A stretch of DNA of 64,000 nucleotides, taken from an uncultured Candidatus Actinomarina sp. GTDB lineage: Bacteria > Actinomycetota > Acidimicrobiia > Actinomarinales > Actinomarinaceae. Both the position numbers and the translations under genes were made by a program. This document shows, one piece after another, positions 9,383 through 19,239 of the stretch (the stretch's first letter is position 1; every line of letters starts with the position of its first letter). The stretch is taken from positions 64,834 through 128,833 of the forward strand of contig CACLXG010000002.1 in NCBI GenBank assembly GCA_902610815.1, written 5' to 3'. The notes below the pieces were generated by a model that saw nothing but the letters and a program-made list of their open reading frames with translations, made no database searches and had not been told where the DNA came from.

Positions 9383-9459
9383 TTGCTTAAATTATACACT
9401 TAAAACATTTAAGTAAGAATTTTATATTTGTAAAATACTTATAAACTGAAGGAAAAATA

Positions 9460-10275
9460 CTGAAAATTTCACTTTTTACTCACATGAAGGAACCCGATAA
9501 GAGAATGGATCCTTGGAAAGAAGCTTTACTTTGCTATGAAGAGATATCTGAGGAAGTTGTAGTTGTAGGCGGTGACTTAAAAGAAGAATTCAAATGGAGT
9601 GAGTTAGGAAAGATGATCCAAGAAGGATATAATAAATGCACGGGTGATTGGGTTATACATCTCTCATTAGATATGTTTATTCATGAATCTGATATAAAAA
9701 AAATTTTAAATTGCTTAAAACATTCATATGATGTACCAGCTATTTCTCTACCTAAGTATAAATTTTTTGAACCTAGAAGATATGAAATTAAAAATTTTGA
9801 AACAGTAATCTTTAATAAAAAACATTTTAAAAATATAGTGTTTAATGGAGGAGGTGACTTAGCCCTCCCAACTATAGACAAAAAAGTTTTAGATCAATCA
9901 AATACAAGAATTATAAAATATCCAATATGGAATTATGACACAACATTTCGTACCCAAGAAGTTATTAGCAAAGATAGGGCAAGATTTGCAAGAGCATGGA
10001 ATAGGGAGTTTGGTGATTTTGGCGATAGAGGGGGCCCAACAAACCAAGAAGCATTTACCGCTTGGTATAACATGGTTAAAATAAGATATCCACTTCATAC
10101 AAGCACTGTAGATATTTCAAAACACCCAAAATTTATTCAGCAAAAATTATATGATTTAAGTCCAAAACAATTTGGATATGACCTGTTTGGGTTAAGAAAT
10201 AATGTTTCATTTAATTTTTTAAACAAACTTAAGCAAAAAAAGATAAAGTATAAATACAACCTTGATAGTTTATAG
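9460..10275 (+). CDS. GT2-like glycosyltransferase, probable CTG start
   Basis: The first ATG is at 9484, but the frame upstream encodes KISLFTHMKEPDKR, the expected first beta-strand of a GT-A enzyme. An in-frame TAA lies at 9442 and no ATG, GTG or TTG intervenes. GAAGGA (9448-9453) sits 6 nt before CTG at 9460, making CTG (or ATA at 9457) the likely start and giving 271 residues. The core GDWVIHLSLDMFIHESD is the nucleotide-binding DxD region in variant form. GT2-like fold is likely; activity is unverified. Confidence 0.65.
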   Translation: MKISLFTHMKEPDKRMDPWKEALLCYEEISEEVVVVGGDLKEEFKWSELGKMIQEGYNKCTGDWVIHLSLDMFIHESDIKKILNCLKHSYDVPAISLPKYKFFEPRRYEIKNFETVIFNKKHFKNIVFNGGGDLALPTIDKKVLDQSNTRIIKYPIWNYDTTFRTQEVISKDRARFARAWNREFGDFGDRGGPTNQEAFTAWYNMVKIRYPLHTSTVDISKHPKFIQQKLYDLSPKQFGYDLFGLRNNVSFNFLNKLKQKKIKYKYNLDSL

Positions 10276-10446
10276 ATAAATATTTAATAATTTGTTTTCA
10301 AAATTAAACATAATCTAGATTTAAATTTAGATATTCTATCGTCCAGATATAAATTTAATTAATTATCAAGTAAAAAAATTAAAAAATTTAACTAATATCA
10401 AGAATGTTTTACTTTTAAAACTAATTTTGTATGATAGATATATTTT

Positions 10447-12234
10447 TTGAAAATAAAATTCATGATTGATATTAAATTTAAAGAAAAGATAAATTTATTT
10501 GTATTTTTATTTAGTCTTTATATCTCAACTGTATGGATAAATTTTTATTATCTTTCCTCAATGAATGTTGATTTCTTTTTTTACTACGATTACATCAATT
10601 ATTTCATTGGTGGAGGTGGTGAGGATTTTAATTCTGGACATGGAAGTTTTTATTACTTTTTAATATCTATGATTTTTAAAAGCAATTTTGAATTTGTTAC
10701 AAATTTAAATGTTATGACAATACTCAGCTACTCGGTGCAGAGTATAAATTTTATTTATTATATAACAGGGATAGTTGGTGTTTATAAATTATTTAAACTT
10801 TATAAGTTTGAAAATTCATTAATTTTACTTTCTCTTACAGTATTTAATTTTTTTCCGCAATCAATATATATGCGTGCAGTAATGAAGCCTGAAATTGTTG
10901 GATTTGCCGTTTTTCCTTGGATTTTGTATTATTTAGATTTATATAAAAGAGAAAAAAATATAACATATTTGTTTTATTCTATTCCATTTTTAATAATTAT
11001 ATTGACTTCTAAGCCAACAATCGCAGTAATGACAGTGGTTTATCTATTAATATTCTATGGTTTTTTAATTAAATTTATTAAGCCAAAAATATTAATTATT
11101 TTATTATTAGTTTTCTTAATCACTCTACTAACAGCATATGCAGAATCTTTTATAATTACATCTAACCATTTTTTTGAACGCGATTATGATGAAAAATATG
11201 ATTTTATTGCACCGTTTAGTGTTATTTACAAAGTCAGTTTTAAAGAAATATTCTCAAAACCATTTTTTGATTATGAAATTCAATTAAACAAATATAGTAC
11301 TCATGCAAATTCAGTTATAAATCTTACAATTTTGGACACATTTGGTGATTATTTCAATCAACTTTTTGACTTTAACGGTAATTATTTTTCAAGAAATAGA
11401 AAAGATTTTTTTACAACACAAGGCGAAAGTTTTATAAATAAATATAGAGTGATAAAATATTCAGGGCCTTATGGATTGGTTCTAGAAACAAATCTAAATT
11501 TAGCTAGGAAGACTGTATCTTCAATTCTTACAATTTTATTTTATTTAGTTCTCGCCTTTTTAACTTATAAAGACAATAAGAATAAAAATATATACTTAAT
11601 GCCTTTTTTTGGAATTTTAGTTCTTTATATTATTTCTTTAGGCATACCTAGTCCTAATTTCAATCCTTTTCTTGGTGATACTTTTAAAGTTTTTTATTAT
11701 AGTTTCTTAATTTCAATTACCTTCCTGTTCGTTACTGTAAAAGTATTAGAAAAACTAAAAATGTTTAAGATATTTTTCGTAGTATTTTGGATTGCAACAA
11801 TATTTTTTGTTGCTGGACATCCTAAGAAAATTGACCAAAGTTTTTCAGAGTATTTGGTAGCCTCTAACCAGCATTCTAGTTTTTGTGAAGTAAACAATTT
11901 TTTATTATTTGAAAATGAGTTATTAGAAAAAATTCACAGATCTGGAAATTCAAACAAATTACGGACAGACTGTAATAAGCAAAGTATTTTAAGAGTAAAA
12001 AATGCTGATAATAATTACTTTGGTAGCAATGGACAGGAATGTGTAATCGACAATAAGATTAATATTGAATTAAGAGAAAAGTCTTATTGTATTGTTCCTA
12101 TAGTGTCTTACTTGTCAGCCGATGATAACAATTCTAAAAGTAAAACATATCCGTATTATTCTATGCTCATTTCAATGTTGGCTATTTCCATACCGGTATT
12201 TCAATTAAGAATAATGGAAAAAATCAACAAATAA
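10447..12234 (+). CDS. Large polytopic membrane protein of glycan island
   Basis: 595 residues (TTG start at 10447, or ATG at 10462). About 11-12 membrane segments are visible, with an extracytoplasmic-type loop around residues 240-350 and a final hydrophobic helix. The first loop carries FFFYYDYINYFIGGGGEDFN, reminiscent of the acidic first loop of GT-C enzymes. It may be a lipid-phosphosugar-dependent glycosyltransferase acting outside the membrane. I do not recognise the family. No Shine-Dalgarno is evident. The 170-bp gap before it is extremely AT-rich with nothing identifiable. Confidence 0.65.
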   Translation: MKIKFMIDIKFKEKINLFVFLFSLYISTVWINFYYLSSMNVDFFFYYDYINYFIGGGGEDFNSGHGSFYYFLISMIFKSNFEFVTNLNVMTILSYSVQSINFIYYITGIVGVYKLFKLYKFENSLILLSLTVFNFFPQSIYMRAVMKPEIVGFAVFPWILYYLDLYKREKNITYLFYSIPFLIIILTSKPTIAVMTVVYLLIFYGFLIKFIKPKILIILLLVFLITLLTAYAESFIITSNHFFERDYDEKYDFIAPFSVIYKVSFKEIFSKPFFDYEIQLNKYSTHANSVINLTILDTFGDYFNQLFDFNGNYFSRNRKDFFTTQGESFINKYRVIKYSGPYGLVLETNLNLARKTVSSILTILFYLVLAFLTYKDNKNKNIYLMPFFGILVLYIISLGIPSPNFNPFLGDTFKVFYYSFLISITFLFVTVKVLEKLKMFKIFFVVFWIATIFFVAGHPKKIDQSFSEYLVASNQHSSFCEVNNFLLFENELLEKIHRSGNSNKLRTDCNKQSILRVKNADNNYFGSNGQECVIDNKINIELREKSYCIVPIVSYLSADDNNSKSKTYPYYSMLISMLAISIPVFQLRIMEKINK

Positions 12235-12265
12235 TTGTTTGCATTAAGCAACGATTATAAAAATC

Positions 12266-13237
12266 CTATCTTTGAAAAAGAGTTTTATAATCGTACATTT
12301 TGTCTATTGCGTAATATATATCCTTACTAGCTTCCCATCCGGTATCTTTTTTTATTTTAGTTGGATTGCATATAATATTCATCGGTTCTCCAGCTCTTAA
12401 TTCATTTGAATTAATATTTACAAAATTGTTATAGTCTAAATCAATTTTATTAAATATATATTTAGATATTTCTTCAATAGAAGCACTCTTTCCAGAACCA
12501 ATTACATAAGTACCATAAAAGTTATTAATTGTTAATTCAAATATTGCTTCTGTAATGTCGCCTGCATAAGACCAATCTCTAGAAATTTTTAAACTTGGTA
12601 GTACAACTTGATGCTTTACACCATTATTTATTTCTATAACTTTTTCAATCAAATTCATTACTAAAAAATTAGAACTTCTAAATTCTGATTCATGATTAAA
12701 CATAACACCTGAAATAATTGGCCACTCATAAGTTTTTAAAAGCTCTTCACACTTTCTATGAAGTTTAAGTTTAGATTTTGCATAAGATGAATTTGGTTCG
12801 AATTTTGAATTCTCATCAAATGGAATTTTTGAATCATAACCATACATCTCTGATGATGAAGAATGATAAATATTACAAAAATTTCTTAAGTTGATTAATG
12901 AATTTATAATGTTATCAAAACAAGATAGAGTTATATTTTCCATTTCACCAGGTCTGTCTATAAAGCTTTTCACTGAGCTAGGTCCCATTAAATTAAATAA
13001 TAGCTTCGGAGAGACATCTTTTAAAAAATTGAACACTTCTTCATAGTTTAAAAAATCTATCTCTACGACTCTTATCCTGGAAAAATCTTCATTGTTACTT
13101 AAGTACTTCAATTTGTTAAAATCAAAATTTTCCCTACTTCTTGTGCATGCGAATATCTTTGCATTAGTTTCTCTGAGAAGTTTATCTATCAGGAAAATAC
13201 CATCTTGTCCAGTAGCTCCAGTGATTACAATATTCAA
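12266..13237 (-). CDS. GMD-like NAD(P)-dependent SDR (GDP-sugar dehydratase/reductase type)
   Basis: 323 residues. ITGATGQDG is the Rossmann glycine motif in the form used by GDP-mannose 4,6-dehydratases, and SSSEMYG, SYAKSK (YxxxK) and GVMFNHES follow in the GMD order. SRDWSYAGDITEA matches the substrate-binding SRDWGFAGDYVEA. It is clearly more divergent than the gmd at 23482-24513 and lacks RRG after FNHES (SEFRSSNF instead). It could be a GDP-4-keto-6-deoxymannose reductase (RMD) or a specialised dehydratase. Confidence 0.75.
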   Translation of the reverse strand: MNIVITGATGQDGIFLIDKLLRETNAKIFACTRSRENFDFNKLKYLSNNEDFSRIRVVEIDFLNYEEVFNFLKDVSPKLLFNLMGPSSVKSFIDRPGEMENITLSCFDNIINSLINLRNFCNIYHSSSSEMYGYDSKIPFDENSKFEPNSSYAKSKLKLHRKCEELLKTYEWPIISGVMFNHESEFRSSNFLVMNLIEKVIEINNGVKHQVVLPSLKISRDWSYAGDITEAIFELTINNFYGTYVIGSGKSASIEEISKYIFNKIDLDYNNFVNINSNELRAGEPMNIICNPTKIKKDTGWEASKDIYYAIDKMYDYKTLFQR

Positions 13238-13275
13238 TTTATTCCCTAAACTATAAATTTACATTTGTGTTCAAA

Positions 13276-15093
13276 CTAATCAACTTTAATAGTACCGATA
13301 TTATCTAGAAATAAACTAAGCACATAAAGTTTCCATAACCTTGTGGAGTTAATTCTAGAATTAACTAAGTTCAATTTTTTAATATTTCTCAAATCTAATA
13401 GATTGTTTAGTGAAGAATTTAAAATAGTTTCAAAAATTTCATATCTGTTATTTGCAACAATAGATTTTATATCTATAGAAAATCCCATTTTTTTTCTATC
13501 CAAAAATTCATCATTAAAATTGTCTTTTAATAAATAATTTTTAATAATTTTCTTAGCTGTAAACTGCTCACCGCTTGAGAAACTTTTATGGCCTATGACA
13601 TATTCTGCAAGACGATAATCAAGAAAGGGGGATCTTATTTCCAGTGAATTAAGCATAGATGACCTGTCAATTTTTTTAAGCATCATCTCATTTAGGAAAA
13701 ATTTATAATCAACTAGCATCAAAGATTTCCAGCTCTTTTCCATTGATGTTAAATAAATTTCATTAAAGCTTAAATAGTTTTCGATATTTAAGATTTTCAT
13801 CAATTTCTTATCTTCATAGAATGAGGCATATGCTTTTTTCCAATCTTTTGAGAACTTTAAAATATTATTTCCTGTTCCAAAAAATTTAGGATACGCACTA
13901 AACAATAGATCTACGATTTGGCTATTAAGATTTTTATTTTTATGAAAATTAGCATAATGTTGATAGCCAGAAAGTAATTCATCTCCACCATCGCCAGATA
14001 GAGCTACTTTATAGTTTTCAGAAATATTGTTAGAAAGAATATAAGTCGGTATCAAAGACGGGTCGTAAATAATATCGTCATATTTCAATATTGTTGACTT
14101 TATAGTTTCTAATTTTATATCTAGGCTAATTTCTCTATAAGTATGATTTGTGTCATATTTTTTTACTACTTGGTCTATATATTCACTTTCATTATATTTT
14201 TTTGAGTTTGTTATAACAGAGAAAGTATTTAATTGCTTTTTATTTTTACTGACAGCTTTTACAACTGCAGTTGAGTCCAGCCCGCCAGATAAGAAATTAG
14301 ATACAGGTACGTCACTTTCAAGCCTTAAGTTCACACTGTCTTCAAAAAGTTCAATAAACTCTTCCTCAGAAAATTTTTTATCATCAATGTAGCTTTCAAG
14401 GTCCCAATATCTATTGTTAGTAATTTTAAAATCTTGATTTTCAAATGAGAATTTAAGATACTCACCGGGGTTAATGTTTTTTATATTCACAAAAAATGAA
14501 TTAGGGGTAAGAGAAGATCCAAAATTTAAGTAATTTGAAATTTGTTTAGAGTCTAATTCGTAACTTTTAGATAAATTTTTTACAGATTGTAAATCGGAAC
14601 TAAAATATACTCCATGAGAATTTTTTGAATAGTAAAGCGGCTTTTGTCCAGCTCTGTCCCTTATTAGGTAAAAACATTTTTTTGAAATATCATAAAAAAA
14701 TATTGAAAACTGACCATTTATTTTTTTTATAAAATCTATTCCGATAGAAGATAATCCCATGAGTAATGTTTCTGTATCAGAATGTGATGAGTTAAATTTT
14801 ATACCAGAATTTTCTAATTCTTTTCTTAATTCTCGATGATTATAAATTTCACCATTAAACATAATCAATGTATTAAATTTTTCTGAAAACATTGGTTGAG
14901 AAGCATTAGAGCTTAAGTCAATTATAGATAACCTATTAAAAACAAAATTATGAAATAAAGGGTTTGATAAGTATTGCTTATTATTAATTGTTTTTTTTTC
15001 ATCTGGACCTCTACAAATTATTCTTTGATTACAAAGTTCAAGTTCATTTTTTGAAATTTCACTTTTTGTAATTGAACCTAGAAAGCCACACAT
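13276..15093 (-). CDS. asnB: Asparagine synthetase (glutamine-hydrolysing), AsnB type
   Basis: 605 residues. The mature N-terminus begins CGFLGS after Met1, placing the nucleophilic Cys2 of the class II glutaminase domain. NGEIYNHRELR follows, then FLSGGLDSTA (ATP-pyrophosphatase P-loop) and ALSGDGGDELLSGY in the synthetase domain. AsnB paralogs in glycan islands often amidate carboxylated sugars (for example uronic acids) and not free aspartate; the location favours that here, but sequence alone does not decide it. Confidence 0.88.
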   Translation of the reverse strand: MCGFLGSITKSEISKNELELCNQRIICRGPDEKKTINNKQYLSNPLFHNFVFNRLSIIDLSSNASQPMFSEKFNTLIMFNGEIYNHRELRKELENSGIKFNSSHSDTETLLMGLSSIGIDFIKKINGQFSIFFYDISKKCFYLIRDRAGQKPLYYSKNSHGVYFSSDLQSVKNLSKSYELDSKQISNYLNFGSSLTPNSFFVNIKNINPGEYLKFSFENQDFKITNNRYWDLESYIDDKKFSEEEFIELFEDSVNLRLESDVPVSNFLSGGLDSTAVVKAVSKNKKQLNTFSVITNSKKYNESEYIDQVVKKYDTNHTYREISLDIKLETIKSTILKYDDIIYDPSLIPTYILSNNISENYKVALSGDGGDELLSGYQHYANFHKNKNLNSQIVDLLFSAYPKFFGTGNNILKFSKDWKKAYASFYEDKKLMKILNIENYLSFNEIYLTSMEKSWKSLMLVDYKFFLNEMMLKKIDRSSMLNSLEIRSPFLDYRLAEYVIGHKSFSSGEQFTAKKIIKNYLLKDNFNDEFLDRKKMGFSIDIKSIVANNRYEIFETILNSSLNNLLDLRNIKKLNLVNSRINSTRLWKLYVLSLFLDNIGTIKVD

Positions 15094-15152
15094 ACTATTA
15101 ATGATTATATTGTTAAAAGTTAGACAATTAATAAATTTTTAAAACATTATTT

Positions 15153-16232
15153 TTAACGATTTAGTTTATTAATTTGATATGATAATTTAGTCAATAAATT
15201 TTTATAAAAATTAATGAAATTTAATTTGTCAAAATATCTGTAAAGTAAAAAGTAGTATTTATTTCCTAAATTTTTATCTGATTTATTTTGTATTTGATCA
15301 AATAGTTCATAGTAATCTTTATTCATTTTTTCTGCACTATATGGAAAAGTTAGGTTTTTTTTAAAAAATAACTCATAATCACTATGAACCTCATTTAATT
15401 TATTTTCCAGGTTATCTATGTGAAATTCAATGCCATAATCTCGTTGGTAATCAGGTATACCACCACTTTTAATATACATGACTGGCAATCCACACTGCGA
15501 TGCTTCAATTTGGTGATTACCTGAGGGCTCATTTAAGGAACCTGTAATATATAAGTGATGTGATTTTATTTCAGCAGCTAGAGCTAATCCACTCATAGGT
15601 TTTTTGTAAACGGTGTTTTTAAAACTAAATCCTTTAGGCAAATTCCCTATGTAGCAAAAATTAAATTTTTTATTAAATTCTTCATTATCTAACAAGTTAT
15701 CAATTTTAGCGTATACATCAAATCCTTTATTCCAATCGTTTCCCCAATGGTGAGTCAGAATTTTTAATTTTGACGATCCGTCCCAAGCTTCATAATCATT
15801 ATTATTAAATATTTTTTTGTTTGAACCAGACATAATTACTTTTGAATTATTTTTTTTTAAACCAAGTTTCCAATACAAATCTCTTATCCAATAACTAACA
15901 AATACTGTGTAGTCAGAATTATTGCTCACATGTAACATCTTTTTATTAACTTTATTTGTATTTTTTCTTTCGTCACACTCGTTAATTCTATGAATAATTT
16001 TTACATTATTATTTATGTATTTTTTATATAATTTAGCCTCTAACAACGTAATTGAAGAACTAGATGATTCGACCCTAGGTTCTGTAAGTAAAATTATGTC
16101 TATATCTTTAACATTTAGATTGTGAACAACAGATACTTTTTTATTCTCTAAATAATCTTTTAAACTTTTTACAAATAAATTACCACCTCCCCAAGGACCG
16201 TCAATAAATTTTGAACCAATAGCAACTTTCAT
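15153..16232 (-). CDS. GT4-like glycosyltransferase
   Basis: 359 residues. The N-terminus MKVAIGSKFIDGPWGGGNLFVKSLKDYL has the glycine-rich acceptor-side loop of GT-B enzymes. LKILTHHWGNDWNKGFDVYAKI and SGSLNEPSGNHQIEASQCGLPVMYIKSGGIPDYQ hold the donor site, with E-x-x-x-C-G-L-P in place of the commoner E-A-x-A-x-G-x-P. The same gene type (host DUF-like GT4) is common in polysaccharide loci. It lies alone on the minus strand, 60 bp after asnB. Confidence 0.72.
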   Translation of the reverse strand: MKVAIGSKFIDGPWGGGNLFVKSLKDYLENKKVSVVHNLNVKDIDIILLTEPRVESSSSSITLLEAKLYKKYINNNVKIIHRINECDERKNTNKVNKKMLHVSNNSDYTVFVSYWIRDLYWKLGLKKNNSKVIMSGSNKKIFNNNDYEAWDGSSKLKILTHHWGNDWNKGFDVYAKIDNLLDNEEFNKKFNFCYIGNLPKGFSFKNTVYKKPMSGLALAAEIKSHHLYITGSLNEPSGNHQIEASQCGLPVMYIKSGGIPDYQRDYGIEFHIDNLENKLNEVHSDYELFFKKNLTFPYSAEKMNKDYYELFDQIQNKSDKNLGNKYYFLLYRYFDKLNFINFYKNLLTKLSYQINKLNR

Positions 16233-16354
16233 GCTTGCTCTAAAAAGTTAAAAATGTTGAAAGATATAAATAAAAGAATCTGTCTAAAAAGATTATGTAA
16301 GTTGGCAAATTTAAAACTCATTTACTTATAATAATATCAGTTAAACTATTCTTA

Positions 16355-17488
16355 ATGAACATCCTTTATTTCCTTACTTATGGATATAATCTAAAGACTT
16401 GGTATGATTCTGGACAATTGACTCGCGAAATTAAACATTTTGAAAAATTACATGAAGAAGATGAAAATTTAAATTTTGTTATTTTTTCATATGGTGATGA
16501 AACTGATTCTAACTATGTTGATAAAGATTTCATAAAGGTTGTTCCTATATACAAATACAAAAAGATTTATAAATGGAAGTTTGTTAATTTTATAAATTCA
16601 TTTTTTTACAAAAAATTTCTAAAAACAGTTCATTTAGAAAATTCAGAAATAATTATTCAAAATCAACTTTTAGGGTGTTGGATTCCAATACTAATTAGAA
16701 GAAAATTTAACATCCCACTTATTATAAGAACTGGATATGACATGTACGAGTTTTCAATATATGAAAACAAAAGCACAATCAAAAAATTGTTATTTAAATA
16801 TCTTACATTTTTGGGCTTAAGATATTCTGACATTTACACAGTGACTAGTAATTGTGATAAACAATTTTTAATTAAAAATTTTTCTAATAAATTTAGCTCA
16901 AAAATAAAAATCAGACCTAATTGGGTAAATATTCAAGATATAGCTCTTGATAAATTAAATTATACAAAAAACAGTAAGAAGATTGTTAGTGTTGGTCGAA
17001 TTGAAAAGCAAAAAAATTATGAATTGATTATTAGAGCATTAGAAAAAACAGATTATGAATTAGACATCTATGGAGAAGGATCATTGAAACACAGCCTTTC
17101 ACAGTTAGCTGAAAATCTCAATGTTAAAGTGAATTTTTTTGGAATTGTTAGTAATGAAGAGTTATACATAAAGCTAAAAGGATATAGATATTATATATCT
17201 AGCTCTATATATGAAGGAAATCCTAAAAGTGTTCTAGAAGCAATGTCTGCAGGATGCCTTGTAATCGCTTCGAATATTAAAAATCATTTAGAGTTCTTAA
17301 CTGATCAAAATTCTATTCTTTTTGAAAACAATATTAAATTCCTACAAGATGTTTTACTCTCACTAGAAAAAAATGAAGAAAATAATGTGAAGTTAATAAT
17401 TAATGCTCAAAAAACTATTAATGAGAAATACTTATTAAAAAAATTGGTTGAAAATGAGTTAAGGGACATAAAAAGTTTAATTACCTAA
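16355..17488 (+). CDS. GT4 family glycosyltransferase
   Basis: 377 residues. SVGRIEKQKNYELIIRAL is the canonical start of the GT4 donor domain, IYGEGSLKHSLSQLAE follows, and SSSIYEGNPKSVLEAMSAGCLVIAS contains the E-x(7)-E pattern (EGNPKSVLE) used by retaining GT4 enzymes. It would transfer a sugar from a nucleotide donor to a lipid-linked glycan at the inner membrane face. It starts a run of same-strand genes up to 22431. Confidence 0.9.
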   Translation: MNILYFLTYGYNLKTWYDSGQLTREIKHFEKLHEEDENLNFVIFSYGDETDSNYVDKDFIKVVPIYKYKKIYKWKFVNFINSFFYKKFLKTVHLENSEIIIQNQLLGCWIPILIRRKFNIPLIIRTGYDMYEFSIYENKSTIKKLLFKYLTFLGLRYSDIYTVTSNCDKQFLIKNFSNKFSSKIKIRPNWVNIQDIALDKLNYTKNSKKIVSVGRIEKQKNYELIIRALEKTDYELDIYGEGSLKHSLSQLAENLNVKVNFFGIVSNEELYIKLKGYRYYISSSIYEGNPKSVLEAMSAGCLVIASNIKNHLEFLTDQNSILFENNIKFLQDVLLSLEKNEENNVKLIINAQKTINEKYLLKKLVENELRDIKSLIT

Positions 17489-17502
17489 ATTAATTGTAAA
17501 GT

Positions 17503-19167
17503 TTGAAATATTCTTGCAATATAATTGAGATAGAAGTGAAATATAGAATTAAACAATTAAGAAAAGTTCTTAGTGATGTTCTATATGTGTCAAAACAAAC
17601 TGGGACTACTAATAAAAAAATCACCATATTATTAGCTATTATTGCATCTAACTTAACTGCAATTCTTGATATAGCGATAATACTTATATTGACCCTATTT
17701 TTTACTGGAGAGTTTGAAACTTTTAGAACTATTGAATTAGCAATCAACTTTCTGGATAGCAATATGTTTCTATTGCCTTTAGTAATTATTGTTAGATTCT
17801 CTTCTAAGCTTTTTCAAAATTACTTAATTAAAACTTTAGAAGTTACAGTTATGAAAAATCTTAAAGTGAATGTCATGACTCAAATTTTTAAAGAAAAAGA
17901 CTTTTCAACTTCAGATGCATTTTTTTATACTAATCAAATTACAACACATGTATCATTTTTTTATTCTTCATTAACAAATTTTTTAAATTTTTTGCTTCAG
18001 GCCATTGTATATTTTTTATATCTATTATTTTCAAACCCAACAATGGTTTCTGCATTTGCGGTTGGTGTCTTGCTTTTAATTATTCCTATAAAGAAACTTT
18101 TAGTGAATTCAAAAAACTTTATGCATAAAGCTTATATATTTGAAAAAAAGTCGAATGAAGAAATTCAAAGAGTTATAGAAAATCTATACTTAATAAAAAT
18201 ACTGGACAAAGACAAAGATGAAATTAAAAAATTTTCAAACACATTAGATGAATTTGCAAATGGTGAGTTAAAAAAATATATCTACAATGTACTAAGTTCA
18301 GATTTTCCAAGTTTTATAACTATATTTACATTTTCAATTTTTATTTATTATTTTGGTGATTTTACTTTCATAACTTTAGATTATATTGCAATAACCTTAA
18401 GACTCTTTCAGTCACTAGGAGCAACTGCAGGTGCGTTTGGTAGAGTATTAAATTCTCAAATACACATTAAAGAATTGAAGTTCGTACTCGATGGTAAACA
18501 AGAAAATTTAATTCATGATTATAAATTTTCAACAAAATTAGGAAAGAATGATATTGTATTCAGTTCAGTAAATTTTAAATATAGAAATTCAAGTGAATGG
18601 ATATTTCAAAATTTAGATTTAGAAATTTTGAACAACACTCATACAGTTATAACAGGCCAAAATGGTTCGGGAAAAAGCACTTTGCTTGGACTAATTTCCG
18701 GGATGTTAATTCATGAATCAGGATCAATAAGATTAGCTAAAAACAAACTAGGTTATATAGGACCAAATCCGTTAATTTTATCAACAACACTTAGAGAAAA
18801 CCTTCTTTATGGTAACGACATCAATGTTGACGAAAAAACGATTTTAGAATTATGTGAAAAGTTTGAGTTAGATAAAAAAATCAGTTCAAATTTTCTTGAT
18901 AAAGAAGTTTCAAACAAATCTCTTTCGTCTGGTCAAATGCAAAAAGTTGGATTTATAAGGGCAATATTAGCTAATTCACAAATATTGTTACTAGATGAAG
19001 CAACTTCTAACCTTGACAGGAATACAAAGCTACTAATTTTAGATATTTTAACTAGCAAAAATATTACTATAGTTAATTCGACTCACGATCCAACAAGTTT
19101 TCGTAAGGTTGATAGACATATACAAATAGATATTATTGAAAATAGAAGGAAAGTTTATGATGTATGA
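17503..19167 (+). CDS. ABC exporter, PglK/MsbA-like lipid-linked glycan flippase
   Basis: 554 residues, a half-transporter with N-terminal membrane domain (about 6 helices, residues 40-315) and C-terminal ATPase. Walker A GQNGSGKST (near 385), signature LSSGQMQKVG (near 473), Walker B ILLLDEAT (near 491) and H-switch NSTHDP are intact. Its place between glycosyltransferases and the Wzy-like gene points to flipping lipid-linked oligosaccharide, as PglK does. The TTG start at 17503 lacks a clear Shine-Dalgarno; GTG at 17536 is an alternative. Confidence 0.85.
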   Translation: MKYSCNIIEIEVKYRIKQLRKVLSDVLYVSKQTGTTNKKITILLAIIASNLTAILDIAIILILTLFFTGEFETFRTIELAINFLDSNMFLLPLVIIVRFSSKLFQNYLIKTLEVTVMKNLKVNVMTQIFKEKDFSTSDAFFYTNQITTHVSFFYSSLTNFLNFLLQAIVYFLYLLFSNPTMVSAFAVGVLLLIIPIKKLLVNSKNFMHKAYIFEKKSNEEIQRVIENLYLIKILDKDKDEIKKFSNTLDEFANGELKKYIYNVLSSDFPSFITIFTFSIFIYYFGDFTFITLDYIAITLRLFQSLGATAGAFGRVLNSQIHIKELKFVLDGKQENLIHDYKFSTKLGKNDIVFSSVNFKYRNSSEWIFQNLDLEILNNTHTVITGQNGSGKSTLLGLISGMLIHESGSIRLAKNKLGYIGPNPLILSTTLRENLLYGNDINVDEKTILELCEKFELDKKISSNFLDKEVSNKSLSSGQMQKVGFIRAILANSQILLLDEATSNLDRNTKLLILDILTSKNITIVNSTHDPTSFRKVDRHIQIDIIENRRKVYDV

Positions 19168-19239
19168 CAAAAAAATATTCTTCAAATGTGTTAACTGTAG
19201 ACATAATTTTAGAAAATTAATTTTGTTACCCTAATACTG

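Noticed and set aside
10320-10350. Near-palindrome ATCTAGATTTAAATTTAGAT before the membrane protein gene
   Set aside because: Very AT-rich and imperfect, with no T-run or operator-like context; not separable from chance.
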